15,450 nt of DNA, from positions 1 through 15,450 of the forward strand of contig JBBQSD010000142.1 in the NCBI GenBank assembly GCA_038214135.1. Direction: 5' to 3'. Each line of letters starts with the position of its first letter. Position 1 is the stretch's first letter. Positions 14,294 to 15,450 of this stretch are shown in pieces. The notes below the pieces were generated by a model. That model worked only from the letters and a program-made list of their open reading frames with translations. It ran no database searches and was not told the DNA's origin. The position numbers were made by a program, and so were the translations under genes. This DNA is from JANLSE01 sp038214135 (GTDB taxonomy: Bacteria; Chloroflexota; Chloroflexia; Chloroflexales; Roseiflexaceae).

Positions 14294-15450
14294 TCAGGCA
14301 ATCGTATAGTTGATGATCAGGAACAATTCCTGAATCGCGTCAACCGGCAGAGATTTGAAGTCAGCCGCACCAGCTAGCTGAAGCTTGAGCGTCCAGGTGC
14401 CGAAGTTAATCTCGCTGCCGGTCAGGTCTATGAGCGCTCGATGTAGCCCATGATAGGTGGGATCAGGAGCAAGGGACAGAAGGTCGGCGGACGTCTCGCC
14501 TATGGGCGAGAGCATGACGTTGTATGTCGCGCCATCGCCATCCTTCACCTGCGCAACCACCTCGATCTGCCTGACTTTTTTTGTTTTGAAAGCATGAGTG
14601 AAGTATGGAAGCTGATCTGGCAAGTCGTCCAGCACCAACGACTGATCGGTAGCGGGGTTGGTGGGGTGGAGAAATTTGTACCATTTGTCAGAGTATTCGC
14701 GCCTTAGATCGAAGATGCGGTATAGTCCGCGCCGATTCTCTGCTAGGGCAAAGTCGTTTATCTTCTTGTTGAGTTCCTCGACAACTACTGACCGCAATCG
14801 TTCGCCGCCTTCGCGTGCGGTGTAGTTTAGGTGGATGATGACATCGGAGATGGTGGAGATGTCGAACTGCGGAAAATCCTTGTTCAGCTTGATCTGCCAG
14901 GTACTGATGGCACCGGCGGCTTCGAAGGGCAGGTAGCGCTCATCGCGGAAGTTAAGCTCGAACATGCCATCGTCATTCTGGGCGCTGCTCGTCGCGATGG
15001 ACTGGATAGCGGCGATCTCGTCGCGGAAGCGTGGGTCATCGATGGTCAGGTCGCGCACGTATTTGTTGGCCAATAGAGTCGCGTCCTTGCGCACATGATT
15101 GCTCGTTAGTGTCAGGGTGCAGGCGACGGTCGTGTACGGGCCAACAATGCAGGGGATGGATAGGCCAACCGTCTTGATGCGCCGGAAGTAGTGGCCGGGG
15201 TAATCCATGTCGTACGCTGTTTCGGGGATGTCCACGAAACACTCGCCGTTCTGGCGTAGCTTGAGCAGTGCGATGGGATCCAGTTGCGCCAGCGAGAAGT
15301 GCTTGGTCAGCTCGTACTCGCGTCGATTCTGCTCGTAGTAGGCTGTTTCGAGGCGCTTGAGGTCGTAATGAAGTCTTTCGCCAGAGAGCAAGCCCTTTTT
15401 CAGGCTATCCCAGTAGCCGAACTGGATGTAGCTGGAATCGCTCAGGCCCA
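14294..15450 (-). CDS. Tc toxin A-subunit-like protein, C-terminal part (gene continues beyond window)
   Basis: The frame is open to the window edge, so only the last 384 residues are visible; a TTG at 15391 is not a real start. The segment matches the C-terminal, TcB-binding part of TcA proteins (TcdA/TcaB type), the pore-forming, receptor-binding subunit of ABC toxin complexes. Recognisable family blocks in order are YIQFGYWDSLKKGLLSGERL, YELTKHFSLAQLDPIALL, YPGHYFRRIKTVGLSIPC, VGPYTTVACTLTL, GMFELNFRDERYLPFEAAG and ISDVIIHLNYTAREGG. In TcA the preceding region forms the end of the pore-forming coiled coil. The C-terminal domain is a beta-rich module that docks the TcB-TcC cocoon. No TcB or TcC gene lies downstream; a nucleotidyltransferase gene follows at once. 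The full size and the N-terminal half cannot be judged from here. Confidence 0.9.
   Translation of the reverse strand, partial: GLSDSSYIQFGYWDSLKKGLLSGERLHYDLKRLETAYYEQNRREYELTKHFSLAQLDPIALLKLRQNGECFVDIPETAYDMDYPGHYFRRIKTVGLSIPCIVGPYTTVACTLTLTSNHVRKDATLLANKYVRDLTIDDPRFRDEIAAIQSIATSSAQNDDGMFELNFRDERYLPFEAAGAISTWQIKLNKDFPQFDISTISDVIIHLNYTAREGGERLRSVVVEELNKKINDFALAENRRGLYRIFDLRREYSDKWYKFLHPTNPATDQSLVLDDLPDQLPYFTHAFKTKKVRQIEVVAQVKDGDGATYNVMLSPIGETSADLLSLAPDPTYHGLHRALIDLTGSEINFGTWTLKLQLAGAADFKSLPVDAIQELFLIINYTIA

Noticed and set aside
1..15450. CRISPR array
   Set aside because: No regularly spaced direct repeats occur; the few direct repeats seen are two-copy local duplications.

Overview
This window looks like an accessory, partly decayed stretch of a moderately GC-rich bacterial chromosome. 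My best guess at the host is a filamentous Chloroflexota (Herpetosiphon/Chloroflexales type). The guess rests on the overall flavour of the proteins: a SWIM-domain protein, large kinesin-light-chain-type TPR proteins, a stand-alone CheB and a Tc-toxin-like gene. No marker gene here proves it.

Left part (1-3.8 kb) is a graveyard. An IS3-family element has two amber stops between its first two catalytic aspartates and no visible right end. It is fused directly to the 3' side of a SWIM zinc-finger gene that also carries a one-base deletion. Next is a gene for a Tat-exported protein, interrupted by a frameshift and an in-frame duplication, and then about 540 bp with nothing recognisable.

Middle part (3.8-8.6 kb) holds intact metabolic and stress genes. 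On the minus strand a pyruvate:quinone oxidoreductase (PoxB type) is followed by a stand-alone CheB methylesterase domain. On the plus strand there is a probable 30-residue single-span membrane microprotein and a DUF892/YciE ferritin-like protein. These are followed by a type I restriction methyltransferase (hsdM) pseudogene that has lost its catalytic core.

At 8777-8832 lies the 3' half of a tRNA-Leu(UAA), from the anticodon loop to an encoded CCA, followed by a good intrinsic terminator but with no 5' half. This is the classic scar of integration at a tRNA gene and suggests that the DNA to its right is inserted material.

Right part (9-15.45 kb) has a TrmH/SpoU rRNA/tRNA methyltransferase divergent from a MORN-repeat protein. 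A minus-strand cluster then runs TcA-like toxin C-terminus, MNT-type nucleotidyltransferase, large TPR protein. The toxin gene runs off the right edge of the window. The nucleotidyltransferase start lies one base after the toxin stop, so the two are probably translationally coupled. This cluster is the most interesting part of the window: a Tc-type toxin subunit joined to an unexpected small nucleotidyltransferase and a TPR partner of unknown role.
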